From Dendrocalamus latiflorus (taxonomy: Eukaryota; Streptophyta; Magnoliopsida; Poales; Poaceae), in contig CM029669.1 of NCBI GenBank assembly GCA_017311315.1, positions 21,277,683 to 21,341,682 on the forward strand: 64,000 nt of DNA. Direction: 5' to 3'. The notes beneath the pieces were generated by a model. The model was not told the origin of the DNA and searched no databases. It saw only the letters and a program-made list of their open reading frames with translations. This document shows positions 34,273-42,963 of the stretch, piece after piece (within the stretch, counting starts at the first letter, position 1; the number at the start of each line of letters is the position of its first letter). The translations under genes were made by a program, and so were the position numbers.

Positions 34273-36465
34273 CTACAGTCCATAAGGACAAACCACCCCA
34301 AGCTCTCCCCGCAGAGCTGAAAACCTCGAACTATCCAATGGCTTGGTGAAGATGTCAGCCAACTGGTGGTCACTCTCCACAAACTGGAGCACTATATCGC
34401 CCTTCTCTACATGGTCTCTAAGGAAGTGATAACGGATATCGATGTGCTTGGTCCGAGAGTGTTGCACTGGGTTCTTGGCAATGTTAATCGCAGAAGTGTT
34501 ATCACAAAAGAGTGGAACACTGTCTATCGCTAACCCAAAGTCCCGCAGGGTCGAGACCATCCAAAGCACTTGGCTGCAGCAACTGGCAGCAGCAACGTAC
34601 TCAGCCTCTGCAGTGGACTGTGCAACACCGGACTGCTTCCTCGAAGACCAAGAAACGAGAGAAGTGCCAATGAATTGGCAAGTGCCAGAAGTGCTCTTCC
34701 TATCTATCCTACAGCCGGCAAAGTCTGCATCCGAGAAGGCTCTCAAGGAAAGACAGGATGAGGAAGAGTACCAGATGCCATAGTCAATGGTAGCTCGAAG
34801 GTACCGAAAGATGCGCTTCACCGCCTGGCGGTGAGATACGCGAGGAGAGGCCTGAAAACGAGCACACAGACACACAGAGAAGTGTATGTCTGGTGTCGAG
34901 GCAGTGAGGTAAAGAAGGGAGCCGATCATACTTCTGAACTCTTTCTGATCAACTGGCTCGCCGTCCTCATCTGGGTCAAGATAGGCTGTAGAAGCCATGG
35001 GAGTCGACACAGGCTTACCATCACTCATGTCGAAGCGTCTCAGGAGGTCACGAGTGTACTTTCCCTGATGAAGAAATGTACCCTCCCGAGTCTGCTTGAT
35101 TTGGAAGCCAAGGAAGAAGGTCAACTCGCCCATCATACTCATCTCAAACTCGGTGCTCATGACATCCGAGAACTGTGAAACCAGAGTATGGGAAGAGCCG
35201 CCAAAGATGATGTCATCGACATAGATCTGGACGAGCAGAAGGTCATTGCCATGACGGCGGATGAACAAGGTCTTGTCAACTTTACCCATTTCAAACCCAT
35301 GACTCAACAAGTAGGACTTAAGCCTCTCATACCAAGTTCTGGGGGCCTGCTTAAGTCCATACAACGCTTTGGAAAGCTTGAAGACATGGTGTGGGTATTT
35401 GGGGTTCTCGAAACCTGGAGGCTGTCTGACGTAAACTTCTTCCTCAATGACTCCATTAAGGAAGGCACTCTTGACGTCCATCTGGTAGAGCTTGAAACCC
35501 TTAGAAGCTGCAAAGGCAAGCAGGATTCTAATGGCCTCAAGTCGAGCTACAGGGGCAAAGGTCTCCTCGAAATCTAGACCCTCAACCTGGGAGAACCCCT
35601 GAGCTACCAGTCTAGCCTTGTTTCGAATAACCACTCCATCCTCGCTCTGCTTGTTCTTGAACACCCACTTAGTCCCAATAATATTGTGACCTCGCGGGGG
35701 CTCGACAAGCGACCAGACCTTGTTCCTCTCGAAATTTTCTAGCTCCTCATGCATGGCATTGACCCAAGACTCGTCAGAAAGAGCATGAGAAACATCCTTG
35801 GGCTCAAAGGAGGCAATGAAAGCAGAATGGAGACAGAATTGAGATAAGCCAGATTTTGAGCGGGTAACACGCTCGAACAGGTCTCCAATCATCTGCTCAG
35901 AAGGATGTCTTTTCTGGATATGTCGGGGAGGTCCAGGATGAGATGAAGAAGTGGCCTCTACCTCGTGAGCTGACGAGGTAGGAATAGAGCCACTAGCTCC
36001 AGAGGAAGCAGAAGGCATGGGCTGATCACCTGGAGGTGCGGTAGAAGACGGCACCTCAAGGGGTGGATAAGGGACTTGATCGGGTAGACAACCCTCATCT
36101 CCATCGTCCTCGTCATCCACGAAGATGGTCTCGGACTGCTCTAAAGAACCTGAGATATCAGGCCTAGTCCCCGGACTGGCCTCGTCAAAGGTCACTTCAC
36201 AGGTCTCTACCATTTTGCTAGACTCGCAGTTCCAGACCCTATAAGCCCGCGAAGAAGGCGAGTAACCTAGAAAGATCCCATCACAAGAACGTGACTCGAA
36301 CTTATCTAGGTTCCCGAACTTCAGAATAAAGCACTTGCAACCAAAAACACGAAAATGAGAGACGCTGGGCTTTCGCCCGTATCTCAACTCATAAGAAGTG
36401 CGGTGCAAGTGTGCCATAAGAAATACTCGATTTGAGACATGGCACGCGGTAGCTATAGCCTCAGC
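34273..36465 (-). CDS. Sirevirus pol, integrase C-terminus to RNase H
   Basis: Open reading of about 730 codons below an in-frame amber codon. It starts in the integrase core tail (HLHRTSYELRYGRKPSVSHFRVFGC) and passes a proline/serine-rich linker. It then reaches the copia reverse transcriptase (ALSDESWVNAMHEELENF, WVFKNKQSEDG, LYQMDVKSAFLNG, intact YVDD box in LLVQIYVDDIIFG) and RNase H (FSDADFAGCRIDRKSTSG, STAEAEYVAAA). It ends in the typical HQLADIFTKPL block. The reverse transcriptase and RNase H parts look undamaged; the protein would normally be made as part of a larger polyprotein. Confidence 0.85.
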   Translation of the reverse strand, partial: AEAIATACHVSNRVFLMAHLHRTSYELRYGRKPSVSHFRVFGCKCFILKFGNLDKFESRSCDGIFLGYSPSSRAYRVWNCESSKMVETCEVTFDEASPGTRPDISGSLEQSETIFVDDEDDGDEGCLPDQVPYPPLEVPSSTAPPGDQPMPSASSGASGSIPTSSAHEVEATSSSHPGPPRHIQKRHPSEQMIGDLFERVTRSKSGLSQFCLHSAFIASFEPKDVSHALSDESWVNAMHEELENFERNKVWSLVEPPRGHNIIGTKWVFKNKQSEDGVVIRNKARLVAQGFSQVEGLDFEETFAPVARLEAIRILLAFAASKGFKLYQMDVKSAFLNGVIEEEVYVRQPPGFENPKYPHHVFKLSKALYGLKQAPRTWYERLKSYLLSHGFEMGKVDKTLFIRRHGNDLLLVQIYVDDIIFGGSSHTLVSQFSDVMSTEFEMSMMGELTFFLGFQIKQTREGTFLHQGKYTRDLLRRFDMSDGKPVSTPMASTAYLDPDEDGEPVDQKEFRSMIGSLLYLTASTPDIHFSVCLCARFQASPRVSHRQAVKRIFRYLRATIDYGIWYSSSSCLSLRAFSDADFAGCRIDRKSTSGTCQFIGTSLVSWSSRKQSGVAQSTAEAEYVAAASCCSQVLWMVSTLRDFGLAIDSVPLFCDNTSAINIAKNPVQHSRTKHIDIRYHFLRDHVEKGDIVLQFVESDHQLADIFTKPLDSSRFSALRGELGVVCPYGL

Positions 36466-37490
36466 CTAAAACTTCCGCGGTGTAGAGTACTCATCAAGCA
36501 TCATCCTGGCCATCTCGACCAAGGTACGGTTCTTCCTGTCCACAACGCCATTTTGTTGTGGGACGTGCGGAGAAGAGAACTGGTGCTCTACACCTGTCTC
36601 ACCACAGAAACTCTCGAAGTAGGAATTCTTGAACTCTATGCCATTGTTGCTGCGGATCGCTCGTAAGGCACCCGGGAGCTCAACAGAAAGCCTACCGAAA
36701 AGACCTCGGAAATGTGAAAATGTCTCATCCTTCGAGGCTAAGAAAAACACCCAAGAATACCTCGAGAAGTCATCGACCACGACAAGAACATACCACTTCC
36801 CTCCTGCTGACTGCACTCGAGCTGGTCCCACTGTATCCATGCGGAGCAGCTGTCCCGGTGCATCGGTCATAGTAACTGTGACCGGAGGGTGAGAAGCGGC
36901 AACCATCTTGCCGTGCCGGCATGGAGCACAAACTAGATCTTTGACCATCTTGAGTTTCGGCAAACCACGAATGAGATCGTGACCGCTAACTCGAGTCAAA
37001 TGGTCAAACCCAATATGACCAAGTCTCCTATGCCAGAAAGAAAGATCGCGGGACTCAGAAGCAACTAAACACCTGAGAGGATCACCAGAAGACTCAGAGA
37101 AATCAGCACGAAAGATCCTCCCATAATGAGAAATCCCGCAAACCAGACTACCCGAAGAGTCAAGAATTCTGCAAGCGTTTTTCTTGAAGCTCACCTCAAA
37201 ACCGTTATCGGTAAGCTGAGAAACGGAAAGCAAATTGTACTGCAGCTTACTAACCAAGGCAACATCCTTAAGAAAAAAAGAAGCATTAACAAGCACAGTA
37301 CCTTTGGCGATGACGCGCCCAGACGAAGCGTCTCCGAAGGTGATCGTCTCATCACCTGGAGCGCGGGCTAGGGAGGAGAACCAACGGGAGTCTCCGGTCA
37401 TATGACGAGAACAACCGGAGTCTACAAGCCAAACCTTCTCCTTCCTTACCCGGCGAACCTGAGTCAAATAGAGAGTAAAGTCTCAGTACT
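36466..37490 (-). pseudogene. Sirevirus pol, protease and integrase part, ends at an amber codon
   Basis: The frame opens shortly after a TGA near 37,490 and has no ATG of its own; it overlaps the gag end in the -1 register. The protease motif is VWLVDSGCSRHMTGD. The integrase HHCC finger (HRRLGH...CAPCRHGK) and core follow. Of the acidic triad, the second residue reads N (RSNNGIEF) and the third D (NGVVDRKNR), where copia enzymes have D and E. The frame ends at TAG, 36,466-36,468, where a Trp codon is expected. After it the same frame stays open to RNase H. Integrase is therefore very likely inactive. Confidence 0.8.
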
Positions 37491-40403
37491 GGGGTAAATC
37501 AAGAGTGATTTTGGCACCCAATACTGAGTAACACGTGGAGCAGATGAAGTAGTCAAGCACGACTGACCTCTATCTACCCTACGCTCTCCGTGACTCAAAG
37601 AAGCAGAAGGTCTGTGAGCAGACCTGAAGCTGTTGCGAGGTCCGACTGCTACGGGAGAGCGAGTCGGAACACCGGCAACACGCTGATCACGCCGTGGGTA
37701 ACTGTCTCGACGGGGGAAACGAGATGTACCCTCAGGACGGCGGAAGTCACGACCTGGAGCAGCATGAGGACGAAAACCAGAAGACTCAGAAAAACCAAGT
37801 CCTCGATGCTGCCCAAACACGTCAGAAGCAAACCTGGATCTCGTGCTAGTCTTAGGTGCACTCAGGATCTGGGGCTGACCCTGAATACGCCTAAGTGCCT
37901 CTGCACGGTCTCTTCGCGCAATCCTGGCGCGCCTGAAGCATCTCTCGATCGAGTGCCCATCCTTCTGACAGAAGGTGCAGTGGTACTTCACCTTCTGAGA
38001 GGTGGAAGTAGCACGAAGAGGCTTCGCCTTCTGAGAGGCCGAAGCAACAGGTGGAATCACCTTGCTGTCAGAGATCCCTTGGACAAAGCCCGCTGATTTG
38101 AATTTCACCTCGTCAGATCTGGGCTCAACCTCGATCACACCTCCTAAGATGGGTCGGAGAATAGCAGGTGGATGCTTCCTCATATCCTCATAGAAATCAT
38201 ATCCTAGACCTTGATTGAACTTACAAATCTTGGATTGGTCTAGAATAAGATTAAGCTTCTTTTTGCCGCCTACAAATCTCTCGAGAGTGTTCATAAGGTA
38301 CTGACACTCCCGAAAGAGAGAGGTGCAAGAAGAGCAGGGGGAAGAGGGAACAGCAGGAGGTAAGGAAGCAGATGAAGAACCAATAGCAGAGGAACGAATG
38401 GCTTGTGCACGCACAACCGACTCAGAATGGACAGTCCTACTGCTAGCAGGTTGGCTCACGTCACTAAGCGTCTCTACCTTACCTTGGGGCTTCTCCCCCT
38501 CCTCAACAATCACATCACAAGAAGTTGATGACTTCTCTAATAAGTCCTTAGTTAGCTTCACACATTTATCATTCAAAGCAACGAGTTCAAGTTTTAGTTT
38601 GTCACAACTAATGCATGGTGAGCTAACAGGATCCTTAGTCGCAAACTGAGCCAATTTGTTGTTTTGATCAATCATCTCTTGGAATTGCTTAGAAACAGAT
38701 TCAAGTTCAAGGGTTAATTTTGGACAATTGGTGCAAGAAACAACAGGCTCAAGTAAAGAAGCATGCAACTCAGCAATCTTGTGATCTGCCCGTTTTAGGT
38801 TCGACTTCAGCTTATTGTAATTTTCACATGACTCGGGCAGATCAAGCAACATGGTATAAAGGCCTCTAAAAGCATTGTCCTTATCCTCACATGAGGTGCA
38901 AGCACTAGTCTCAACAGGAGCAGATGAAATAGAAGCAATCCTACCCATCTCTAGTTCAGCCAACAGACTAATGTTCTCCACCTTAACAGTATCAAGCTCG
39001 GAGGACAAACTATCATGCGAGGTCCTTAGTTTCTCCATGTCACCCAGCAAAGCAGAGCATGTATCACAGTCGTCACTAGAGGGACCAGATGTAAGAGCAA
39101 TAATCTCTAGTGACAACCTGTCTACTTCCTTCTCTAACTCAGTACACCTAGCCCTAGCTCTAGCATGGAAACCACCTAGCTTAAGAAAAGCATGATTGAG
39201 CTGGTCGTAGGTGGGGCATACCTCGTCCGAGTCGGAGTACAGCTCGCTGTCGCTGAGTTCGCCCTCGAGGGCCATGAAGCACATGCCGGAGAAGTCGTCG
39301 CCGCCATCCTTGGGCTCTTGGTCACCCGTCCTGTCGTCGTCGCTCCATCCCTCCACCTCGCTGAGGTCGAGGTCGTCGAAGGCGGTGAGGACGCGGTGGA
39401 AGAGCTTCTTGGCCTTCCCGAAGTTGCGGAACTTCTTCTTTCCCGGCGTCTGAGCTGGAGTCTTCTTGTTGCGGTTCTTGTCGGTGTAGTCGTTCTTGCC
39501 CGAACCGCCGTAGTCGTTCTTGCCCTTCTCCAACTTGGGACAGTTCGCTCGAATGTGGTTGGGGCCACCACACTCGAAGCAGATGACTGGTCCGCCTCTC
39601 TTTCTGTCCCTCCTCCTCTTGTAAGCATGGGAGAACTTCCGAGCTAGGAGGGCCAGCTGTTCATCCTCTAGCTGCTCTAACTGATCATCAGTTACGTCAC
39701 ATAGAGCAGCTAGGGAGAACCCACAAAGCGAATCGGCGGAAAAACCAGAAGCCGAACTGGGATCGGTGACCAAAGCCATCGACTGTGACTTCGACCGACG
39801 AGAGACAACGTCAATCTCGTGAGTCTTGAGGCGCGAGTACAGCGCGTCAAGAGTCAGGGTCGAGAGGTCTGTCGTGTCTTTGATGGTGGTCACCTTCATC
39901 TCCCACACGCGCAGATCGAGTGCCGCGAGCATCTGACGAGCGTTGTCCGAGTCGGGGTATGTGAGACCGACCGCTCGGAGGTTGCTCAAGATTTTGTGAA
40001 ATCGCGAAAAGCACTCGTCCAGGGACTCACCAGCAAGCATCTCGAATTTGTTGTATTCGCGCTTGAACTGGTCTTGTCGAACCGTCTTGATCTGGGTGGT
40101 GCCCTCATGGTATGCGTCGAGGGTCACCCAGATGTCATAGGCGGACGACAGGTGAGATATACGGTCAAACTCGCTACGACTCAACCCCTGGATGATGATG
40201 TTCCTTGCCTTTGCATTCGCCTCAACATCAGCCATGTTCCCGGCATTGATGTTCTCATCGGCAGGAACAGCGAATCGTACCTTGACCTTCCGCCAGATGG
40301 CATACCCCTGGGCCTGGATGTATGTCTCCATTCGGCTCTTCCAGAAGGGGTAATCGATGCCATCGAACACGGGCGGCTTGGTCGAGTACTTGTCCGTCGC
40401 CAT
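37464..40403 (-). CDS. Sirevirus Gag, large form
   Basis: 979 residues, intact. N-terminus MATDKYSTKPPVFDGIDYPF opens the copia Gag domain (to about 230; FKREYNKFEMLAGESLDECF near 110). A first zinc knuckle, CFECGGPNHIRANC, lies near 273. An acidic region and long coiled-coil follow (about 420-660, with repeated CxxC pairs such as TSCEDKD and CTNCPKLTLE). A second knuckle, CTFCQKDGHSIERC, is near 807, and a basic Arg-rich tail ends at LLSI. The extended coiled-coil and second knuckle are the usual Sirevirus additions. Start is the ATG 43 bp from the primer site. Pol follows in the -1 frame. Confidence 0.9.
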   Translation of the reverse strand: MATDKYSTKPPVFDGIDYPFWKSRMETYIQAQGYAIWRKVKVRFAVPADENINAGNMADVEANAKARNIIIQGLSRSEFDRISHLSSAYDIWVTLDAYHEGTTQIKTVRQDQFKREYNKFEMLAGESLDECFSRFHKILSNLRAVGLTYPDSDNARQMLAALDLRVWEMKVTTIKDTTDLSTLTLDALYSRLKTHEIDVVSRRSKSQSMALVTDPSSASGFSADSLCGFSLAALCDVTDDQLEQLEDEQLALLARKFSHAYKRRRDRKRGGPVICFECGGPNHIRANCPKLEKGKNDYGGSGKNDYTDKNRNKKTPAQTPGKKKFRNFGKAKKLFHRVLTAFDDLDLSEVEGWSDDDRTGDQEPKDGGDDFSGMCFMALEGELSDSELYSDSDEVCPTYDQLNHAFLKLGGFHARARARCTELEKEVDRLSLEIIALTSGPSSDDCDTCSALLGDMEKLRTSHDSLSSELDTVKVENISLLAELEMGRIASISSAPVETSACTSCEDKDNAFRGLYTMLLDLPESCENYNKLKSNLKRADHKIAELHASLLEPVVSCTNCPKLTLELESVSKQFQEMIDQNNKLAQFATKDPVSSPCISCDKLKLELVALNDKCVKLTKDLLEKSSTSCDVIVEEGEKPQGKVETLSDVSQPASSRTVHSESVVRAQAIRSSAIGSSSASLPPAVPSSPCSSCTSLFRECQYLMNTLERFVGGKKKLNLILDQSKICKFNQGLGYDFYEDMRKHPPAILRPILGGVIEVEPRSDEVKFKSAGFVQGISDSKVIPPVASASQKAKPLRATSTSQKVKYHCTFCQKDGHSIERCFRRARIARRDRAEALRRIQGQPQILSAPKTSTRSRFASDVFGQHRGLGFSESSGFRPHAAPGRDFRRPEGTSRFPRRDSYPRRDQRVAGVPTRSPVAVGPRNSFRSAHRPSASLSHGERRVDRGQSCLTTSSAPRVTQYWVPKSLLIYPSTETLLSI

Positions 40404-40445
40404 GGCTCTTGAGACCGGTTAAGATCTATGAATTAGAGCTAACCG

Positions 40446-40457
40446 GCTCTGATACCA
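40446..40457 (-). promoter_or_regulatory. primer binding site of the Sirevirus
   Basis: Minus strand TGGTATCAGAGC, two bases inside the 5' LTR; exact match to the tRNA-Met site. Confidence 0.9.
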
Positions 40458-40459
40458 AT

Positions 40460-42216
40460 TGTAGGACCGAAATGGCGACAGAGGGGGGTGAATGTCGATC
40501 TCTAAAAATTCGTCCCCGCACAAGTACTTAAAAAGAGTATTCTCTCCGATAGCTATAGACAGCTATGAAGAAATGCTTACTTGAGACACACTGCCAAAAA
40601 CCAAATAAATCAAAGACTGGAAACAGAAAACTCAAGAACTACCTGCTGCCCAGAGAGAAAAACCACCAATCCTATGAGCTGCCAAAAGGAATAAAGAGCC
40701 ATTTTTACTGCAGCCGAACACAGGAGATAAAGTGATGCCAAGACTGCTCTACCATAACCTTTGCTGTCCAAGAGAACTGCTTTCGGTTAGAAAGAGAAGG
40801 CTGCAGATTTGTGCTATTTCTTGTCCCAGCCGAACAACAAAAAACTCACAACAACTTGACAAGAAGTAAGAGCAGAAAGAACATGCAGTTCGGCAGGAGA
40901 GGAGAAGCTAACGGCAAGAATTAATACTGCATGCTGGCAAAAAGGAAAACATTAATTAAGCACAATAATGCAGCATTAAATGTTGTCGGCAGGAAGGCAA
41001 AAACTGGCCGTTAATTGGATTGAACTGCCGCAAAGACATAAGAGATAAAGATGCTGCAGCTAGGCAAAGAAAGGACTCCCGACCAAGACATTAAAGCATA
41101 CAAACAAACAACATTAATTCTTCCTTCTTCCTTACCGTGAAGGACAAGAAATATTCTCATTTACTTGATGCAAAAAGGAGCATCCGAATGAAGTATTTCC
41201 TGCTGGCCAAATCAAAAAGCTCCAACCAAAAGAAGAAGCTTAAAGGCAAGGAAACTTGAAGAAATATCTACACAGAACATGAAACCGAGAGACAAACCAA
41301 CCGAGCTCTCCTCAAGCAAACTAAACAGAGAACAACAAGAACGAAATAAACTTCAGATTTCATTCAGGGAAAACAAGGAATACAGAGGAGTCTCGATACG
41401 CCTGGACATTCGGAGGAATGATTACAAGAATTCTCAATCCATCCTCTCCCTCTCAATCCTCAAGAACACCAAGAGCTACACATGCTTCTTGGGAGGAACA
41501 CACACATACACACATGGAGAGACCCAAATGAAACCCTAACTTTTACATCCACTCTCTCAAAAATTCAGCACACCATCTCCCTCTCTATTTATAGCCTCCA
41601 CTAATGGGTTCACCAAGTGCTTTACCCATTTAGCTTTTGCGCTTTATCCAAACCCGCTTCCTTTAGTGCCGCTTTGCGTTTTTACCGAAACGCCCCTCGC
41701 GCACCTTCCAAGAAGCTTCCTCATCCCTTGCCCTGCAAGCCACGCAGCTTCGCCGTCTTCGGCACACCTCGACCGTTCTGACCTCAGCGCCACCTGCGCC
41801 TAGTCCGGTCCTCCGTGCCTCGCCACGACTCCACCTCGAGTCCACGTCGTCTTCGACACATCCCGACCGTTCTGACCTCAGCGCCACCTGCGCCTAGTCC
41901 GATGCTCCGTGTCTCGCCACGACTCCACTCGATGTCCTGCAGTCACACAGACAAGAAACACGTCAAATAGCACCGCTCGACACATGAAAGCGTTAATAGC
42001 AACAAAACATCATACTTACGCATGACAAAGTCCAAACCTGTCGAAACATTAGAATATGCATCCTAAGCCCAACCGACCAAGTTTGACCAAAGTCCGACCG
42101 AGCCCGATTGCGCCACGCAACGACTCGACTCCGAACCACCCAAACCAAACTCGACTTATCTAAACCAATGTCAATTACTCATCATTAACATGTGGTCACC
42201 TCCACATGGTCCATCA
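40460..42216 (-). repeat. 5' LTR of the Sirevirus
   Basis: 1,757 bp. The promoter TATA box on the minus strand is at 41,587-41,593, in 'ggctataaatagagaggg' context, expected to drive the genomic transcript. Confidence 0.95.
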
Positions 42217-42264
42217 GAGAGAGAAGCACAAACTTGTATATGAGATTTTGTTTTCTTTATATAT

Positions 42265-42640
42265 AAGTAGGGGTGTAATCAGAGCGAATACATAGGTAGA
42301 TATACTCATTCTATATTTTATTATGTATTTTTTCTCATAGCCGAAGTTGAACATGAATAACGTCGGATACCCTTCTCCCTTCTGTATCCGCTCCTAAAGC
42401 CTTAGTCAACAGAAATTATCCATTCTATTTGTACCTCTACATAGAATATTGAATAGTAGGGGTGCAAATGAAATGGATACGGACAAATATCGCTCACTTA
42501 ATATCTTATTCCGTATTTTTTCTCAGAGTTGGAGTCAGACATGGATAGTATCGAATACCTATTTCCTCCTTTCGTATCCGCTCTGAAAGTCTTCGGTCCA
42601 TCTTTTTTTAGATAAAAATTATCCACTCCGTTTATATCCC
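42265..42640. repeat. two diverged tandem copies, about 190 bp each
   Basis: 'gtaggggtg...tattttttctca...gaatacc' occurs from about 42,265 and again from about 42,456 with many substitutions. AT-rich and non-coding, similar in style to 7,440-7,930. The host sequence between the Sirevirus and the PIF-like element holds nothing else. Confidence 0.55.
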
Positions 42641-42963
42641 TAAATATAAGACATGATCATCTGCGAATAGAAATGAAAGATTGTATTGATTATGTCTTTA
42701 GACAATACGGACATTATTAGAGGTGTATCCTTATTTGTATGTTCCTAAAATATGATATTAATCTACACTATTATAATTTAGACACACTAAATTAACTGTG
42801 TTGATTTTTCTCACGATTAAACATTGAGTTTCTACAGCAAACATTTTGTTTTTTTTAACGTCGCTTTAATAAGACAGCTTAGATGCCAATGTAATTCCGT
42901 GGCTAGATTTACAAACAAAGGGCACTATATAAAACAAGAATGAAAATTGTTAGATGAGTGTAA

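Larger units (their letters stand above)
30804..42216 (-). mobile_element. Sirevirus (Ty1/copia), very recent insertion
   Basis: 11,413 bp, flanked by the perfect duplication GAGAG (30,799-30,803 and 42,217-42,221). LTRs are 1,757 bp each (TGTAGGACC...GGTCCATCA) and I found one difference between them (base 32,550 t, 42,206 c by alignment). On the minus strand: 5' LTR, tRNA-Met primer site, a large Gag ORF, pol in protease-integrase-RT-RNase H order, a 1.7-kb non-coding stretch with repeated polypurine tracts, 3' LTR. Gene order, large Gag with coiled coil and the multiple polypurine tracts are Sirevirus hallmarks. No envelope-like ORF is present. Confidence 0.95.

Noticed and set aside
36439..36892. 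Plus-strand ORFs opposite the integrase
   Set aside because: Antisense shadows of pol.
39192..39647. Plus-strand ORFs inside the Sirevirus gag region
   Set aside because: Antisense shadows of the 979-codon Gag.
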